Part shown: piece by piece, positions 61,251 through 64,000 of the stretch | How positions within the stretch are numbered: the stretch's first letter is position 1 | How the letters are laid out: each line of letters begins with the position of its first letter | Source of the DNA: Prunella strophiata | Taxonomy: Eukaryota; Chordata; Aves; Passeriformes; Prunellidae | Assembly (NCBI GenBank): GCA_036583965.1 | Contig: JAZBQD010000013.1 | Span: 12,874,348-12,938,347 of the forward strand | Direction of reading: 5' to 3' | DNA length: 64,000 bases | The notes under the pieces: generated by a model | Seen by the model: only the letters and a program-made list of their open reading frames with translations | Databases searched by the model: none | What the model was told of the DNA's origin: nothing | Position numbers and translations under genes: made by a program

Positions 61251-63649
61251 TGGGACTAGGTTTAGGCTAGGATTAGGGCTTATGGGTCCAAGCTTTTGCC
61301 TTCTCCTCCATGCAGGTGCTGCTCTTGCCTTTTCATGCACGTTCCAATACTTCCAACAGCTGAAACGAGAGACAGCAGTGACAAACACAGGAACAATTGC
61401 CAGGGTTTGTTTGGCTGTGTTTCCTTTCTCTCTCCAGCCCAAAAACCAGGCAGGGAGAGGAGGAGCAGAGGATTTGGCTGTTGGCCAGTTTGCTGAGGGG
61501 TTTGCAGAGAGCAGACATCTGCCCTGAGGATGGATGGCTGCAGAATTCTGAGCAGGAGGTGCTGGGGCAGCTCTCTGGACACTGTCAGCTCTGCCCTGCC
61601 CTGCCCAGCTCTGCCCTGCCTTACATGATGAGCTGCCTGAATCCCCCTTCTGACTCCTCACAGTGCCTGGGTGTCAGGTATTAAATGATTCATAATCAAG
61701 TTAAACCAGGTGTGGGGCTGTGCTGTGTGTCCTGAAGTCTAATTTTGTTATTTTTACAGGGCTATAGCTGTGATTTTGGGTGACTGATAAGGCAGGGAAT
61801 ATGCACAGATTGTGTTTTACACACATTGAGATAAAAATCTCTTCCACTGCTGGGCTTCATTACCCAGAAAGAATATGTTCTTTAAATATTTCTTCACAGC
61901 TAAACTCAAGCTGAAAGAACCAGCCCTAGGCCAAGGCTGCTTTTACTGCCTAGGGTTAGGGTTTTCAAAAGCACAGTCATCTGCCACTGAGGCAATCTTT
62001 GTGTGCAGACCTGGTTTTCTCTATGGAACTTGGTGGGTGCTGGACTTTGCTTCTACAAACCTTGAACTCTACTGAGCTCTGAGTCCCAAATGGCTTGAGT
62101 ATTTCTGTGCTAGAGATTTTTATTACACTGAATAATGTGATCAATTTTCCTCCTAGGAGGGAATCCACTCTTTGGGTTCTTAGAGTTGGGTCTCATCTTC
62201 ATTCACTTCAGATACATCTTGATGTCATAATAATCATAAAATTTAGTGTTGTCAGTATTGGGTTTAGAGCTGAGGATGGATTTAAGAAAATTCATTCCTG
62301 CTAACACAGGGATATCAAGAGATTCTGAGCTACCTCTAGGAGTGATGATAAAGAGGGTGAAATATTCTAATGAGCCTTTTCTAGGATTCTGACTTCTCTC
62401 CTGATATACCTAGGTTTTGCTTAGGAAATACAATCTCCATAATAATTTAAAATCTGTCAGACTCCCTTCTCAGTATTGCTCTGAGTGTGTTACACAGTAA
62501 ACCTGAAGGATGGTCTTTTTTAAGGACAGCCCAGGATAAAAATAGTATCTTTCTCACAGAAATGGGTGAAAGAGTTTTCACAGGCCCTGCCAACAGCGTT
62601 CCTGGCTCAGAGCATTTCTATTTATCCTGCTCTTCTAAAAGCACTGAACTCACTTTCAAGTTTGAAAGCATTTTTAAAAAAAGAATAAATTGGAGATCCA
62701 GATTTGATGGTGCACTTGAAAGATCCAGCAGGCATTAAAGTTCCATCCCACATTTGAGTTGTTCTCAGTATCAAGCACCAAATGCCAAATTCTGAGGTGC
62801 TGGCAGTGCTCCCGTTTGCCTAGCAAAGCAATCCCATCATAATTAATGTGGGGAGGCTTTTTGGGTAGGAAAATATTGATGGGCTCTGCAGAGCCCACAA
62901 AGTGAGCCCGAGTGGAAGAGCTGTGCCAGGCTGGGCTCTGCAGATTAAGGACATATGGTTGGTGGCTGCTGCTGGCAGCATCCTTTGAAGGCTGGCTCCT
63001 GCCTTGTCTCCCTGCCATCCCTCCTGCTCCCAGGTGTCAGGAGGAGCCAGCAGGAGCTGCTGCAGCCCCTCCCCGTGAGCTCAGGGGCTGTTCTGGGCTC
63101 AGGTGAGCAGCTGCAGCTCAAATGAAAAGTGGCACCGAGCTGTGGCAGTACCTCCCTGTCTCCTCTCTCTTTATTATGTAAGCTGTTCACACAAATCATT
63201 TGGAGTTTCTCATTATCCTGACTTCTCTTAGAAGTTCTGCAGCCAAACCCATGTACAAATCTGCTCTAAATGTGGAATAATCCTGCTAAAATCACCACGG
63301 AAGAGAACGGAATTTAACCCAGTACATCCAGATTAAATAAATCCTGCTGGAAAGACAATTAAAACTTCACATTTTTTTTGTGTTGATTACTTCAATTTTT
63401 TACTTTTAAAAACCTGTCTTTAGGTGCAGTAATACTGTAGGGTACTTAAATTATTTATTTTGGTTCTTATGCAGAAAAAGCTAGCGAAAAACTGGGTTAA
63501 AGGCTGCCCAAAATTACAAATGATTGTTTATTTTTAAAAACGGTGTTTACCTCACTGGAAAGACATTGGCATTTGGGAATGGGAAATGATGGGAGATGTA
63601 AACAGAAACATCCTTCATTGTCAGGGCAGCTTCACTGCAGAAAGCATGT

Positions 63650-63850
63650 TCAATCAGCACTGGCTCCTTCTCATTAAGTGGTGTCACTTAATTACAGCTC
63701 CAGGTGAAACAAAATGATTTGCAATAACCATGTCAATTTAATTAGCATGATACAAATACAAACCTTTTGTTTTTTTTCTCATTGCATAATGCATGGCCAT
63801 GACCTCTTTAAGTATATTTACTTTTATTGACATCTTAATTGGCCACCCAC
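63650..63850. promoter_or_regulatory. AT-rich stretch with paired NKX2-like and homeodomain sites
   Basis: TTAAGTG (63674-63680) and CACTTAA (63685-63691) form an inverted repeat with a 4-bp spacer. TTAAGTG resembles the NKX2-class site. TTAATTAC and TTTAATTAGCAT follow within about 60 bp. This is the kind of composition seen in conserved intronic enhancers, but such motifs are common by chance and there is no comparative evidence here. Confidence 0.25.
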
Positions 63851-64000
63851 TCAGGGTTCCTCTTTGCAGGATTTTCATAGGAACAAAAGACAAATGACTG
63901 TGTCACTCACAGGAGGAGCCACATCAAATCACATTGTTGGCCCTGTTTTGCTTCTCTTCCCAAGGGGTAAAGAATAAAAATCCACGGTGTGACTAGCACA

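Larger units (their letters stand above)
53355..64000 (+). other. Intron downstream of the TMEM132 exon, second segment
   Basis: Ordinary intron-like DNA resumes directly after the minisatellite and runs to the window end. It contains A and T homopolymers, one CR1 remnant and an AT-rich stretch near 63.65-63.85 kb with homeodomain-like sites, all listed separately. No ORF shows a recognised domain, and no further TMEM132 exon with paired splice sites was seen. The next exon therefore lies beyond position 64000, implying an intron of more than 22 kb. Confidence 0.7.

Noticed and set aside
61164..61661. A 165-codon ORF on the - strand near the CR1 fragment
   Set aside because: Only its end overlaps the CR1 remnant, and the remnant is from the non-coding 3' region. 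The rest shows no reverse transcriptase or other domain.

Overview
This window looks like vertebrate, most probably avian (passerine-like), nuclear DNA. It lies inside one large multi-exon gene on the + strand. The avian call rests on four things: a clear TMEM132-family coding exon with vertebrate splice sites, very long AT-leaning introns that are poor in transposons, a CR1-type LINE remnant (the typical avian/reptilian retroposon), and CpG depletion outside a few patches. It is not bacterial: there are no operons, dense ORFs or ribosome-binding sites, and almost all longer ORFs are chance frames in intron or repeat DNA.

Layout. Positions 1-40781 are the 3' part of a long intron upstream of the exon. 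It holds short two-copy tandem duplications, a CpG-dense patch at about 14.08-14.65 kb, and a 24-bp perfect palindrome near 29.85 kb with two facing GATA-type sites. Positions 40782-41670 are a complete internal coding exon of 889 nt for the N-terminal extracellular part of a TMEM132 protein. TMEM132C is my best paralogue guess; TMEM132D is the main alternative. The exon is GC- and CpG-rich, open throughout, and bounded by a good branch point, acceptor and donor. Positions 41671-64000 are the 5' part of the next intron.

The most unusual content is in this second intron. At 48.28-48.99 kb there is an AT-rich array of about 77-84-bp units, whose unique left flank is itself copied inside the array. 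About 130 bp further on, 49122-53354 is a 4.2-kb minisatellite of roughly 425 copies of a 10-bp unit (CTGGCACCCC and variants). It is C-rich on + and G-rich on -, almost free of CpG, and has strong predicted G-quadruplex/i-motif potential. It generates open frames of more than 1,400 codons in at least five frames, including fake collagen-like proteins. I interpret these as repeat artefacts, not genes.

I found no other convincing coding exon, RNA gene, CRISPR array or intact mobile element. No self-contained new biological system is evident. The items most worth pursuing are the compound AT/GC satellite inside an active-type intron, the palindrome, the CpG patch, and a cysteine-flanked RGD tripeptide in the exon.
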